Source: UBA7067 sp051880615 (GTDB lineage Bacteria; Bacillota; Clostridia; Oscillospirales; Acutalibacteraceae). From it: a stretch of DNA of 64,000 bases. The position numbers were made by a program, and so were the translations under genes. The notes beneath the pieces are model-generated. The model saw only the letters and a program-made list of their open reading frames with translations, was not told the origin of the DNA and did not search any database. Positions 31,667-41,414 of this stretch are shown one piece after another (the first letter of the stretch is position 1; each line of letters begins with the position of its first letter). The stretch spans positions 1 through 64,000 of the forward strand of contig JBJEOH010000002.1 of assembly GCA_051880615.1 (NCBI GenBank), read 5' to 3'.

Positions 31667-33160
31667 GTGAATTTTATAGATTACGTACAGCTTAATCCCT
31701 TTCAGAAATTCTTTTATAACTTAAAAGAGTTTTTCGTAAATCTTCCAAAAAACCTTGGCAGATTTTTTAAGTTTATTGCGCTGAAAATTGCAGCGTTCTT
31801 CATCGGTATAGGTAAAGCTTTTAAATTTTATGGTGTCAGCTTCGTTAAAGGTGACTGGTCAACCAAAATTTCCTATGCTGTAATGGGCTTCGGTATAATG
31901 GTAAAGGGTCAGATAGTCAAGGGACTTATCTTCCTCGCGGTTGAGGTCGGGTACTTCGCATATTTATTTGGCTTTGCTTGGCAATACATATCAAAAATAA
32001 CTTATCTTGGCGAAGTTATTTCTCCGGCGTGGTATGACGATTGGGGGCAGAAGCACAATGCTGTTACAGACAACTCAATGCTCATTATGCTTTACAGCGT
32101 TATGGCTTTGTTTGTAACAGTGCTTTTCCTTTTCCTTTATATTACAAATATCAAGGTTAACCGCGCTCTTGAGGAGAGACGCGCAAACGGCGAACATATC
32201 AACAGTATCAAAGAGGATATCGACACATTGTTCGACGGTCGCTATCACATCACTCTTCTCTCGCTTCCGACAGTTCTCATCTGCACCTTTACGGTTCTGC
32301 CGATGATTTTTATGATTATGATTGCCTTCACAAACTTTGATAACCAGCACCCGATGGGCGGCTTGTTTGAGTGGGTTGGCTTCCAGAACTTTGCCGATAT
32401 TTTCTGGGATAATCCGAAAAAGGCAGCAACCTTCCAGAACCTTGTAGTTTGGACTCTGTGCTGGGCTGTTATAGCTACTATCTCCTGTTATATTGTCGGC
32501 GTTATCTTTGCTCTTATGATTAACAAGAAGGGCATCAAGGGCAAGTCGATATTCAGAACAATGTTCGTTATGACTGTTGCTGTTCCGCAGTTCGTTACAC
32601 TGCTTCTTATGGCTCAGATGCTCAGCGACGGCGGCGTAGTAAACGTTATTCTTCGTGAATGGGGTATTATAGCGCAGGACGCTCAGATTAAGTTCCTGAC
32701 CGACCCCTGGCTTGCTAAAATAATGGTATTGGCTGTAAACCTGTGGATTGGTGTTCCGTTCACAATTCTTTCAGCCAGCGGTATTTTGATGAATATTCCC
32801 GAGGAGCTTTATGAAAGCGCCAAAATCGACGGCGCAGGCCCTGTTGTAACCTTTGTAAAGATTACAATGCCGTATATGCTCTTCGTTATGACGCCGGCTC
32901 TTATCCAGCAGTTTATCGGTAACATTAATAACTTTAACGTTATCTACTTCCTGACTGCCGGCGGACCGGACAACGACAAATTATACAACGCAGGCGATAC
33001 TGACCTGCTTGTAACTTGGCTTTATAAGCTGACTGTTGATAAGGCTGACTATTCACTTGCGGCAACAATAGGTATTCTGGTATTTATTTTCTGCGCAACA
33101 TTGTCACTTATCACATTTAATATGACAAAATCTGCTAAGAACGAGGAGGAGTTCTCATGA
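31667..33160 (+). CDS. MalF-like sugar ABC transporter permease
   Basis: This 497-residue inner-membrane permease of the binding-protein-dependent type has an N-terminal part with extra hydrophobic segments (about residues 55-100 and 135-160) before the conserved six-helix core from about 215, as in long MalF proteins. The EAA loop is visible as EELYESAKIDGAGPVVTFVKITMP. I choose GTG at 31667 because AAAAGGAG lies 7 nt before it and covers the ATG at 31649. It overlaps the next gene by 4 nt (ATGA). It forms the channel with the MalG-like partner. Confidence 0.9.
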   Translation: MNFIDYVQLNPFQKFFYNLKEFFVNLPKNLGRFFKFIALKIAAFFIGIGKAFKFYGVSFVKGDWSTKISYAVMGFGIMVKGQIVKGLIFLAVEVGYFAYLFGFAWQYISKITYLGEVISPAWYDDWGQKHNAVTDNSMLIMLYSVMALFVTVLFLFLYITNIKVNRALEERRANGEHINSIKEDIDTLFDGRYHITLLSLPTVLICTFTVLPMIFMIMIAFTNFDNQHPMGGLFEWVGFQNFADIFWDNPKKAATFQNLVVWTLCWAVIATISCYIVGVIFALMINKKGIKGKSIFRTMFVMTVAVPQFVTLLLMAQMLSDGGVVNVILREWGIIAQDAQIKFLTDPWLAKIMVLAVNLWIGVPFTILSASGILMNIPEELYESAKIDGAGPVVTFVKITMPYMLFVMTPALIQQFIGNINNFNVIYFLTAGGPDNDKLYNAGDTDLLVTWLYKLTVDKADYSLAATIGILVFIFCATLSLITFNMTKSAKNEEEFS

Positions 33161-34017
33161 TAAAAAGTTATAAGTTAAGAAGAACCCTCTCGAACACCCT
33201 TATTTACATTTTCCTTTCGGTTATGGCTATAATTTGGGTGCTGCCCCTTGCCTGGTTGATTATGACCTCGTTCAGAGGCGAGCAGCAGGTTTATATCAAC
33301 TATGTTATTCCGAAAACGTGGACTTTTGATAACTACATTCATCTGTTCACACAGGCTGATCCGGTGGGAATCAACTTCCCACGCTGGTTCATTAACACTC
33401 TTCTTGTGTCTGCCTGCTCATGCGTTATCTCTACGGTATCCGTATTGATGGTCAGCTACACTTTCAGCCGTTTGCGCTTTAAGTCCCGTAAGAAGATTAT
33501 CAACATAGCGTTTATTCTCGGTATGTTCCCTGGCTTCCTTACAATGGTTGCTATCTATTATCTTCTCGATGTTATGGGTCTTACCCACAACATTGTCGGA
33601 CTTATTGTTGTGTACTCGGCAGGCGCAGGTCTTGGCTTTGCTATATCGAAGGGCTTCTTCGACACGGTTCCGAGAGCGCTCGATGAAGCCGCGACTATCG
33701 ACGGCGCAACGAGAAATCAGATTTTCTGGAAGATCATTCTTCCTATGTCCAAGCCGATTATTGTTTACACGATACTGACATCATTCACAGGCCCGTGGGC
33801 AGACTTTATTTTCCCAAGACTTCTCCTCGGTGACTCTTATGATCAGTATACCGTTGCGGTTGGTCTTTGGAAAATGCTTGACAGAAACAACCTTGAAACC
33901 TACTTCCTGCAGTTCTGCGCAGGTTCGGTTCTGGTTGCTGTACCAATTACCGCACTCTTCCTCAAGATGCAGAAATACTATGTTGAGGGTGTTACAGGCG
34001 GCGCTGTTAAGGGTTAA
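33157..34017 (+). CDS. MalG-like sugar ABC transporter permease
   Basis: This 286-residue permease has six transmembrane segments and the EAA loop (PRALDEAATIDGATRNQIFWKIILP). GAGGAGG lies just before the ATG, which overlaps the MalF-like stop. It is the second membrane subunit of the importer. No ATPase gene is present in this cluster, so a shared MsmX/MalK-type ATPase encoded elsewhere is likely, as is common in Firmicutes. Confidence 0.92.
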   Translation: MIKSYKLRRTLSNTLIYIFLSVMAIIWVLPLAWLIMTSFRGEQQVYINYVIPKTWTFDNYIHLFTQADPVGINFPRWFINTLLVSACSCVISTVSVLMVSYTFSRLRFKSRKKIINIAFILGMFPGFLTMVAIYYLLDVMGLTHNIVGLIVVYSAGAGLGFAISKGFFDTVPRALDEAATIDGATRNQIFWKIILPMSKPIIVYTILTSFTGPWADFIFPRLLLGDSYDQYTVAVGLWKMLDRNNLETYFLQFCAGSVLVAVPITALFLKMQKYYVEGVTGGAVKG

Positions 34018-34101
34018 AAATTATAAGATTATTATAACGGCGAAGCGGCGGGAATTCCTGCCGCCTTTGCTGTTTGTGCAGACATTTTAAGGAGAATTTT
34101 T

Positions 34102-35718
34102 ATGTTAAAAAAAATACTGTGCCTTGCACTTTCGATTTGCACCTTATCCACCGTGTTTCTGTTCGGATGCTCACAGGAGGAGGCCAAGCCCGTACAGTCA
34201 CAGGATAAGTACAGAAATTTTTATGAGATTTTTGTTTATTCGTTTTATGACAGCAACGGTGACGGAATCGGCGACTTGAACGGAGTTATTGAAAAGCTTG
34301 ATTATCTTAACGACGGTGACCCTACCGGCGGTGATGATCTTGGTATTGACGGAATCTGGCTGATGCCGATTATGCAGTCCGGCTCATATCATCACTACGA
34401 TGTTGATGACTATAAAAAGGTTGACGATGATTACGGCACAAATGACGATTTCAAAAAGCTCTGTGAGGAGTGCCACAAGAGGGGAATAAAGGTTATAATA
34501 GACCTTGTTCTTAATCATACCTCTACTGAAAATGAGTGGTATACAAAGGCTCTTGAGGAGCTGCAACAGGGTAACAAAGACGGCTATGTTAAATACTATG
34601 ACATTGCGACACCGGAAAATAAGTCAAATAATGCCGGTTATTCCCAAATGGGAAAGAATGGCGGCGTGCTTGTTGAATCGAACTTTTCAGCCGAGATGCC
34701 TGAGCTCAATTTGAGCAATGAAGATGTTAGAGCTGAAATCAAGGATATAATGAAGTTCTGGTTTGACCTCGGCTGTGACGGTTTCCGTCTTGACGCTGTT
34801 AAATATTTTGATTCTGCTTCAACAGACGGCAATGAGTTCTTAACATGGCTTTATAAGACAGCTCAGGAGCTCAAAGAGGATGTCTATATGGTGGGCGAGG
34901 AATGGAGCGGCGGAAGCGACATTTCTAATCGCTATAAAACCGGTATTGACAGTCTGTTCAACTTCCCATTTTCCGACAAAGGAAACGGATCTATTCTTAC
35001 AGCTGTTAACAGCAAGGATATTGCCGGATTCCTGAAGGGCGTTAAGGGCTGGAACGGTATTATAAAGAAGAATAATGAAAACGGTATTGACGCGATGTTC
35101 CTGTCAAACCATGATATGCCGCGTAGTGCCTTAGCTTTTTCGGGGGATTTGGCTGCTGAAAAAGCCGGTGCAATGGTTTATATGACAATGCCCGGTAACC
35201 CGTTTATCTATTACGGTGAAGAGGTAGGCATAATGGGCGGCGCAACAAATGACGGTACTTTCCGCTCGAGTATGCCGTGGAGCTACACCGATACTACCGG
35301 ACGCTGTGAAGAAGCACCTGGTGTTGCAGACAACAGTCTTGAGCAGTACAGCCCGGAGCAGAGTGTCGAGGAACAGGTTAAGGACAAAAACTCCCTGTTC
35401 AACTTCTATAAAAAGATTATTGACATTAAGCTTACATATCCTACTATCGCAAGAGGCACAATCACTGACCTTGTTGATTTGGGCAAGGGAAGTACATCCG
35501 GCTTTATCACCGAGTACAACGGCGAAAAGCTTATGCTGGTTTACTGCCTGAGCGATAAAGAACAGACGGTTGAGGTTCCGAAGGACAAGCTGAATTATTC
35601 TTCGATAGCCGCACAGCTTTGTACGCAGGACTGTGACAGCGAGGGCAACACACCACAGGCTACACTTAACGGCAGCACGCTTACAATGCCGGCCGGCAGC
35701 TTTGTAGTGCTGAAGTAA
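34102..35718 (+). CDS. GH13 alpha-amylase-family lipoprotein
   Basis: This 538-residue extracellular enzyme is anchored by a lipobox (LFGC, Cys about residue 23). The GH13 catalytic regions are clear: DLVLNH near residue 134, GFRLDAVKYF near 226-235 (nucleophile Asp), GEEW near 266 (acid/base Glu) and NHD near 336-338. The segment MPELN near 200 suggests a subfamily between oligo-1,6-glucosidases and neopullulanases. It would cut starch-derived oligosaccharides or alpha-1,6 branches at the surface and feed the importer encoded just upstream. It is separated from the permease gene by 84 nt containing a GC-rich hairpin. Confidence 0.93.
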   Translation: MLKKILCLALSICTLSTVFLFGCSQEEAKPVQSQDKYRNFYEIFVYSFYDSNGDGIGDLNGVIEKLDYLNDGDPTGGDDLGIDGIWLMPIMQSGSYHHYDVDDYKKVDDDYGTNDDFKKLCEECHKRGIKVIIDLVLNHTSTENEWYTKALEELQQGNKDGYVKYYDIATPENKSNNAGYSQMGKNGGVLVESNFSAEMPELNLSNEDVRAEIKDIMKFWFDLGCDGFRLDAVKYFDSASTDGNEFLTWLYKTAQELKEDVYMVGEEWSGGSDISNRYKTGIDSLFNFPFSDKGNGSILTAVNSKDIAGFLKGVKGWNGIIKKNNENGIDAMFLSNHDMPRSALAFSGDLAAEKAGAMVYMTMPGNPFIYYGEEVGIMGGATNDGTFRSSMPWSYTDTTGRCEEAPGVADNSLEQYSPEQSVEEQVKDKNSLFNFYKKIIDIKLTYPTIARGTITDLVDLGKGSTSGFITEYNGEKLMLVYCLSDKEQTVEVPKDKLNYSSIAAQLCTQDCDSEGNTPQATLNGSTLTMPAGSFVVLK

Positions 35719-35752
35719 ACTAAGCTAATCGGATTAAAATTAATTAAAAATA

Positions 35753-35796
35753 AAAGTGAACGAAACGCTTTGTAGTGCTTCGTTCACTTTATTTTT
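35753..35796. terminator. bidirectional terminator after the amylase gene
   Basis: A 12-bp perfect stem (35753-35764 and 35779-35790) has A-tracts on the left and a T-tract on the right, between convergent genes. It can serve both directions. Confidence 0.85.
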
Positions 35797-35824
35797 TATA
35801 TATTGGTATCTTTCTGAGATTGTG

Positions 35825-36088
35825 CTACTGCTTTTTTGTGACATTCCTGTGATGTATAAAATACAGTATAATCGCAAACACTGCTACCGCAGCGGTTACA
35901 CAGCGGTACACTATGAGGTAGACGCCGCTTAACAGGTCAATGCTCGGTGTCAGCTCGTTTATCAGTCTGTAAATACCCATCAATATAAAGTAAGCTCCGA
36001 TAATGCAGAAAAGCTTGTTTTCCTTAACTGCAAAGTATATTATAAAAATTCCGGCTAAAAACATTGCCGCAGCATAAACATATCCCAT
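35825..36088 (-). CDS. small membrane protein (87 residues)
   Basis: This protein has three predicted transmembrane segments (near residues 4-20, 27-45 and 55-80) and a short basic C-terminal tail. The gene follows another small membrane protein gene after 4 nt, so the two are co-transcribed and may form a complex. Family not recognised. It is the right size and hydrophobicity for a real gene and is closed by the convergent terminator at 35753-35796. Confidence 0.65.
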   Translation of the reverse strand: MGYVYAAAMFLAGIFIIYFAVKENKLFCIIGAYFILMGIYRLINELTPSIDLLSGVYLIVYRCVTAAVAVFAIILYFIHHRNVTKKQ

Positions 36089-36092
36089 TTAA

Positions 36093-36395
36093 TCACCTTT
36101 TTTTATTTCTCTGCTTTTTTACTTTCTTTTCGGATTTCTGCTTTTTCGGTCTGCTGAAAAACAGGCACAAAAGAAGATAGCCGCCAAATATAATTATTCC
36201 TGTATAATGAATCCACTGCATCATACCGGTGCCGGGCCAGATTTGAATTACAATATAGTTTGAGAGTATCCAGAGTCCTTCGAATATAAAGAACAGTGCA
36301 ACAGGTCTGAATACAGCAACACTATGAAAAAGCGGAGTGAAAAGCACAACCGCAACGGCAAAACAAACAAAAGCAGAAACAAATGCAATCCACAT
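36093..36395 (-). CDS. small membrane protein (100 residues)
   Basis: This protein has three predicted transmembrane segments (near residues 2-20, 28-50 and 62-82) and a highly basic C-terminal tail (KKQKSEKKVKKQRNKKR) that would lie in the cytoplasm. GGTGG lies before the ATG. It is the first gene of a two-gene minus-strand unit divergent from hrcA. Its general plan resembles the neighbouring 87-residue protein. Family not recognised. Confidence 0.65.
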   Translation of the reverse strand: MWIAFVSAFVCFAVAVVLFTPLFHSVAVFRPVALFFIFEGLWILSNYIVIQIWPGTGMMQWIHYTGIIIFGGYLLLCLFFSRPKKQKSEKKVKKQRNKKR

Positions 36396-36513
36396 AATAT
36401 AACCACCGTCCTTAATATAATAAGTATATTAGAATATTTCGCCTTAGTCAAGCGGTTTAGTGCATAATAAATAACGGGAAGGTTTCTTAATAATTAGTTT
36501 ACAAAAATTACTC

Positions 36514-36542
36514 TTGACAATTTACCGACGCAGTGGTAAATT
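36514..36542 (+). promoter_or_regulatory. heat-shock promoter of hrcA operon
   Basis: TTGACA (36514-36519) and TAAATT (36537-36542) are 17 nt apart and lie 10 nt before the CIRCE element. Confidence 0.75.
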
Positions 36543-36552
36543 ATAGATAAAG

Positions 36553-36579
36553 TTAGCACTCGGACTTAAAGAGTGCTAA
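36553..36579. promoter_or_regulatory. CIRCE operator (HrcA-binding site)
   Basis: This is an exact match to the consensus TTAGCACTC-9 nt-GAGTGCTAA. It is bound by HrcA, the product of the next gene, giving negative feedback on the chaperone operon. Confidence 0.97.
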
Positions 36580-36603
36580 TTCAAAAAACGGAGGTGAATA
36601 GGC

Positions 36604-37632
36604 TTGGACGCCACATCAAGAAAAAGCAAGATACTTTGCTGTGTGGTCGAGCAATATATTCACACCGCCGAGCCGATTGGTTCAAAGCAGCTCTTGGAGC
36701 ATACGGGTCTTTCGGTTTCATCTGCAACGGTAAGAAATGAAATGGCAGCACTTGCAGAAGCAGGATTCTTGCAGCAGCCGCATACCTCTGCCGGCAGAGT
36801 GCCGACGCAGGAGGGTTACCGCCACTATCTTGATGTTGCCGCGCAACCCATTGAGCCGTCGCTGAAGGAAAAGGCGTTTGTGTTTAAGCAGATGTCCTCT
36901 AACGCCGATGACCCTGAGCATATTCTCGACAGCGCCGCAAAAGTGTTGTCACAGCTTACCTCGCTTGCCTGCGTTGTAACAACACCACCGCCCGAGGCGG
37001 TCAAGATTGCAAAGCTTCGCATAGTTCAGACGGGCAGGCAGACGGCTATGACAGTGCTTGTCACATCAAGCGGAATGATAAAATACAGGCTGTTCCGTTG
37101 TGATTATATGCTCACGCCCGAGCTTGTAAAGGTTTTTGAAAGACTGCTTAATGAACGGCTGACGGGGCTTCCGCCTGAGGAGATAACTCCGGCGTATGTT
37201 CAGAGTATGGCGGCAGGCTTTGGAGAACTTGCAATGCTGATGCCGACTGTACTGACGAGTATTATGGAGCAATGCGGCGAGATTAATTCAATGGATGTGC
37301 GCTGCCACGGCGAATCAAATTTGCTTTTCTGCAACGATTTTCAGCTTGACGATTTGAGAGGAATAATTAAGCTTATCGGCTCTCATGATATTCTGGCACA
37401 TCTGCTGCTCAGGGCAGATATGAATAACGGCGTGTTGCTTGGAACAGAGACAAAAATCCCCGAGCTGTATAAATGCGCGGTGCTTTCAAGGCGATACACA
37501 GTTGCTTCGCAGCCGTCAGGCGCTATAGGAATTGTTGCTCCGCTGCGCAACGACTACAGGAAAAACATAGGCAGACTTGAGTATGTAGCAAGTATAGCGG
37601 GATCGCTGATTAACGGCTTGCTGGAAACTTAA
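36604..37632 (+). CDS. hrcA: heat-inducible transcription repressor HrcA
   Basis: This 342-residue repressor binds CIRCE and is released on heat shock when chaperones are titrated. The N-terminal winged helix is clear (LCCVVEQYIHTAEPIGSKQL, SSATVRNEMAALAEAGFLQQPHTSAGRVPT, residues 10-70), followed by the GAF-like and dimerisation regions. It starts at TTG with GGAGGTGA 9 nt upstream; no ATG fits better. It is the first gene of the hrcA-grpE-dnaK-dnaJ-prmA run, all within short gaps, so it autoregulates the unit. Confidence 0.97.
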   Translation: MDATSRKSKILCCVVEQYIHTAEPIGSKQLLEHTGLSVSSATVRNEMAALAEAGFLQQPHTSAGRVPTQEGYRHYLDVAAQPIEPSLKEKAFVFKQMSSNADDPEHILDSAAKVLSQLTSLACVVTTPPPEAVKIAKLRIVQTGRQTAMTVLVTSSGMIKYRLFRCDYMLTPELVKVFERLLNERLTGLPPEEITPAYVQSMAAGFGELAMLMPTVLTSIMEQCGEINSMDVRCHGESNLLFCNDFQLDDLRGIIKLIGSHDILAHLLLRADMNNGVLLGTETKIPELYKCAVLSRRYTVASQPSGAIGIVAPLRNDYRKNIGRLEYVASIAGSLINGLLET

Positions 37633-37656
37633 TACTAATATAAAGGTGTGATAAAA

Positions 37657-38232
37657 ATGGCTGAGACCGAAAAGGAAGAGTCAATGACAACTGAAGAAAC
37701 AGCTTCCGAGGAAGTTAAGGAAGAAAAACAACCGGATAAAAAAGAGAAAAAGGAAAAGAAGGATAAGAAGGCTGACAAAGCCGAGAAAGCTCTTGAAGAC
37801 CTGAAAAAGGAGCTTGAAAGCCAGAAAAACAATTATTTGAGGCTGGCAGCCGAATACGATAACTACCGCAAGAGAACAACAAATGAAAAGGCAGGTATTT
37901 ATTCTGATGCAACTGCAAAGGCGGTGTCGGAGATTCTGACGGTTGCCGACAGTCTTGAAATGGCTGTAAAAGCGGCTGAGAACGCACCGGAGGAATTCAA
38001 AAAGGGAATTGAGCTTGTAGCGGCGCAAATGCAAAATGCTCTTGCTAAGCTCAATGTTGAGAAATTCGGCGAGGTTGGCGAGGAGTTTAACCCCGAGCTG
38101 CACAATGCGGTTTCAAAGGTGGAAGATGAAAGCCTTGGCGAGAATGTTATTGCGCAGGTATTCCAGAGCGGATATAAAACGGGCGACAAGATTATTCGCC
38201 ACGCAATGGTACAGGTTGCAAACTGTGACTGA
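37657..38232 (+). CDS. grpE: nucleotide exchange factor GrpE
   Basis: This 191-residue co-chaperone releases ADP from DnaK. The first 60 residues are a charged, low-complexity Glu/Lys region. A long coiled coil follows (LEDLKKELESQKNNYLRLAAEYDNYRKRT), then the beta domain with KLNVEKFGEVGEEFNPELHNAV and the typical end VFQSGYKTGDKIIRHAMVQVA. The ATG at 37657 is used because AAGGTG lies upstream; a GTG three codons earlier overlaps this site. Confidence 0.96.
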   Translation: MAETEKEESMTTEETASEEVKEEKQPDKKEKKEKKDKKADKAEKALEDLKKELESQKNNYLRLAAEYDNYRKRTTNEKAGIYSDATAKAVSEILTVADSLEMAVKAAENAPEEFKKGIELVAAQMQNALAKLNVEKFGEVGEEFNPELHNAVSKVEDESLGENVIAQVFQSGYKTGDKIIRHAMVQVANCD

Positions 38233-38290
38233 TTCAGTCATTTAATATATAGAAAAATTAATTAAAAACAAATTTCGGGAGGAATTTATT

Positions 38291-40132
38291 ATGGCAAAGA
38301 CAATAGGTATAGACTTAGGTACAACAAATTCATGCGTAGCAGTTATCGAGGGCGGCGAGCCGGTTGTTATCGCAAACGCTGAGGGCGCAAGAACAACTCC
38401 GTCAGTAGTTGCATTTTCAAAGACAGGTGAAAGACTTGTAGGTCAGGTTGCAAAAAGACAGGCAATAACAAATCCGGACAGAACAGTTTCTTCAATCAAG
38501 AGAGAAATGGGTACTGCATATAAGGTAAACATTGACGGCAAGGGCTATACTCCGCAGGAGATTTCAGCTATGATTCTTCAGAAGCTCAAGGCTGACGCTG
38601 AGGCTTATCTCGGCGAAACAGTTACACAGGCTGTTATCACTGTTCCTGCTTACTTTACAGACGCACAGCGTCAGGCTACAAAGGACGCAGGCAAGATTGC
38701 AGGTCTTGATGTAAAGAGAATTATTAACGAGCCGACAGCGGCTGCTCTTTCATACGGCGTTGACAAGGAAAACGACCAGAAGGTAATGGTTTATGACCTC
38801 GGCGGCGGTACATTCGATGTATCTATCATCGAGATGGGCGACGGCGTTCAGGAGGTTCTGGCTACAGCAGGTAACAACCGTCTCGGCGGCGATGACTTTG
38901 ACCAGAGAATTATTGACTGGATGGTACAGAGCTTCAAGGCTGAAACAGGCGTCGACCTCACAAGCGACAAGATGGCTATGCAAAGACTCAAGGAGTCTGC
39001 TGAAAAGGCTAAGATTGAGCTTTCAGGCGTAACACAGGCTGCTATCAACCTGCCGTTTATCACAGCTGACGCTACAGGCCCGAAGCACCTTGACCTCACC
39101 CTTACAAGAGCAAAGTTTAACGAGCTTACAGCTGACCTTGTTCAGAAGACAATGGGTCCTGTTAAAAATGCTTTGCAGGACAGCGGACTTTCAATCGGTC
39201 AGATTGACAAGGTATTGATGGTCGGCGGTTCTTCAAGAATTCCGGCTGTTCAGGAGGCTGTTAAGAACTTTATCGGCAAGGATCCGTTCAAGGGTATCAA
39301 CCCGGATGAGTGCGTTGCTATCGGCGCGGCTATCCAGGCCGGCGTTCTCGGCGGTGAGGTTGACGGACTTCTCCTTCTCGATGTTACTCCGCTTTCCCTC
39401 GGTGTTGAAACAATGGGCGGCGTTATGACAAAGATTATCGACAGAAATACAACTATCCCGACCAAGAAGAGCCAGATTTTCTCAACTGCAGCCGACAATC
39501 AGACTCAGGTTGAAATCAATGTTCTTCAGGGTGAAAGAGAATTTGCAAGAGATAACAAGCAGCTCGGTCTGTTCGCTCTTACCGGTATTGCTCCGGCTAT
39601 GAGAGGTGTTCCGCAGATTGAGGTAACATTTGATATAGACGCAAACGGTATCGTAAATGTATCGGCTAAGGATCTCGGCACAGGCGCAGAGCAGAAGATT
39701 ACAATTTCTTCAAGCACAAATATGTCAAAGGACGATATTGACAAGGCTGTTAAAGAGGCTGAGCAGTATGCCGCCGAGGACAAAAAGCGCCGTGAAGAGG
39801 TTGACGCTAAAAACGAGGCTGAGAACCTTTGCTATCAGGTTGATAAGCTTATCAATGAAAACGGCGACAAGATAAGCGAAGAGGACAAAACAAACCTCAA
39901 CACAAAATCTGCCGCAGTTAAAGAGGCTATCTCAAAGAACGATATGGATCTTGTTAAGACCGCTAAGGAGGCTCTTGAAAAAGAGCTGCAGAGCGTCGGC
40001 ACAAAGATTTATCAGCAGGCAGCCGCACAGCAGCAATCAGCTCAGCCGAACCCGAATCAGGGCGGCGATGTTCCTCCGACAGGCGGAAACGACGGCAATG
40101 TATATGACGCTGACTTCAAGGATGTTGACTGA
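38291..40132 (+). CDS. dnaK: molecular chaperone DnaK (Hsp70)
   Basis: This 613-residue Hsp70 has an N-terminal ATPase domain with signature sequences IGIDLGTTNSCVAV, VYDLGGGTFDVSII and VLMVGGSSRIPAVQ; the linker DGLLLLDVTPLSLG near residue 360; a substrate-binding domain; and a helical lid ending in a Gln/Asn/Gly-rich tail with DADFKDVD. It folds and refolds proteins with GrpE and DnaJ encoded beside it. GGGAGG precedes the ATG. The length is normal for Gram-positive DnaK. Confidence 0.98.
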   Translation: MAKTIGIDLGTTNSCVAVIEGGEPVVIANAEGARTTPSVVAFSKTGERLVGQVAKRQAITNPDRTVSSIKREMGTAYKVNIDGKGYTPQEISAMILQKLKADAEAYLGETVTQAVITVPAYFTDAQRQATKDAGKIAGLDVKRIINEPTAAALSYGVDKENDQKVMVYDLGGGTFDVSIIEMGDGVQEVLATAGNNRLGGDDFDQRIIDWMVQSFKAETGVDLTSDKMAMQRLKESAEKAKIELSGVTQAAINLPFITADATGPKHLDLTLTRAKFNELTADLVQKTMGPVKNALQDSGLSIGQIDKVLMVGGSSRIPAVQEAVKNFIGKDPFKGINPDECVAIGAAIQAGVLGGEVDGLLLLDVTPLSLGVETMGGVMTKIIDRNTTIPTKKSQIFSTAADNQTQVEINVLQGEREFARDNKQLGLFALTGIAPAMRGVPQIEVTFDIDANGIVNVSAKDLGTGAEQKITISSSTNMSKDDIDKAVKEAEQYAAEDKKRREEVDAKNEAENLCYQVDKLINENGDKISEEDKTNLNTKSAAVKEAISKNDMDLVKTAKEALEKELQSVGTKIYQQAAAQQQSAQPNPNQGGDVPPTGGNDGNVYDADFKDVD

Positions 40133-40259
40133 TAAATTTTAACTTGCGTATTGCGTGTCAATATAGTAGAATAATGACTGAAAAATGCACAGATGCTCCC
40201 GCAAACGGGGGCTTTTGTGCAGTTTAGAGATAAACCCAAACATATCTGGAGGCGAGATT

Positions 40260-41396
40260 TTGGCTGACAAAAGAGATTATTATGAGGTAATGGGAGTACC
40301 AAAGGGTGCCTCCGATGATGAAATAAAAAAAGCATTCAGAAAGCTTGCAAAGCAGTATCACCCCGACTTAAATCCCGGCGATAAAGAAGCTGAGGCGAAG
40401 TTCAAAGAGGTGAACGAGGCTTACGAGGTTCTGTCAGATAAGGATAAAAGGGCAAGATACGACCAGTTCGGCCACGCAGGCGTTGACCCCAGCTACGGCG
40501 CAGGTGCCGCAGGCGGAAGTCCGTTTGGACAGGATGTTGACTTCGGCGATATATTCAGCAGCTTTTTCGGTGGCTTCGGCGGCAGGCGTCAGGCAAACCC
40601 AAATGCACCGCAGAGAGGTACGGATGTTGAGGCTACTGTTGCCGTCAGCTTTGAGGAGGCGGCAAAGGGCTGCCGTAAGACGGTGAGCTATTACAATGTA
40701 AGCACCTGTACCGAGTGTAACGGCTCAGGAGCTGCTAAGGGCACAAGTCCGAAAACCTGCTCGGCTTGTCACGGAACAGGTCAGGTTACAATAAACCAGC
40801 GTACACCGTTCGGCGTTATTCAGACCTCAAGAGTCTGCGACGCGTGCCGAGGCAAGGGCAAGGTTATTGAGAAGAGATGTCCTAATTGCAACGGAACGGG
40901 CAGAGTGAGAACAAAGCGCAGCGTCGAGATTGATATTCCGGCGGGTATTGCCGACGGACAGGTGCTGAAGGTTGGCGGTCACGGCAATGCAGGAGCAAAC
41001 AACGGTCCTTACGGCGATCTGCATGTTTTTGTGAATGTCAGACCGCATACAATTTTTGAGAGAAAAGGCGACGATGTGTGGTGCGAAATCCCAATCACCT
41101 TTACTCAGGCGGCTCTCGGCGGAGAGGTAACCGTGCCTACTCTTGACGGCAAGGTAAGCTATAGTATCCACGAGGGAACACAACCCAACGATGTGTTCAA
41201 GCTCAAGGGCAAGGGTATACAGCGGCTCGGCGGCAAAACGCGTGGCGACCAGTATGTCAGGGTTGTTATTGAAGTGCCGAAGAATTTAAGTCAGAAGCAA
41301 AAGGATTTGCTGAGGCAGTTTGACGGCACAACAGGCGACAAGAACTATCAGAAGCGAAAAGGTTTCTTTGACAAGCTCAAGGGAATGTTCGAATAA
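40260..41396 (+). CDS. dnaJ: chaperone DnaJ (Hsp40)
   Basis: This 378-residue type I J protein has a J domain with HPD in QYHPDLNPGDK near residue 34, a Gly/Phe-rich region 70-115, four zinc-binding repeats (CTECNGSG, CSACHGTG, CDACRGKG, CPNCNGTG) near 145-210, and C-terminal substrate domains. I place the start at TTG 40260 because GGAGG lies 8 nt upstream and the protein then begins at the normal J-domain position. Any upstream start adds unrelated residues. It stimulates the DnaK ATPase. Confidence 0.97.
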   Translation: MADKRDYYEVMGVPKGASDDEIKKAFRKLAKQYHPDLNPGDKEAEAKFKEVNEAYEVLSDKDKRARYDQFGHAGVDPSYGAGAAGGSPFGQDVDFGDIFSSFFGGFGGRRQANPNAPQRGTDVEATVAVSFEEAAKGCRKTVSYYNVSTCTECNGSGAAKGTSPKTCSACHGTGQVTINQRTPFGVIQTSRVCDACRGKGKVIEKRCPNCNGTGRVRTKRSVEIDIPAGIADGQVLKVGGHGNAGANNGPYGDLHVFVNVRPHTIFERKGDDVWCEIPITFTQAALGGEVTVPTLDGKVSYSIHEGTQPNDVFKLKGKGIQRLGGKTRGDQYVRVVIEVPKNLSQKQKDLLRQFDGTTGDKNYQKRKGFFDKLKGMFE

Positions 41397-41414
41397 TACC
41401 GAAAGGCGGATTTT

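Noticed and set aside
37681..38103. Long open frames on the minus strand opposite grpE (also opposite dnaK, dnaJ and mrp)
   Set aside because: They lie fully inside clear housekeeping genes and have the low-complexity Ser/Leu/Phe composition of reverse frames of Lys/Glu-rich genes.
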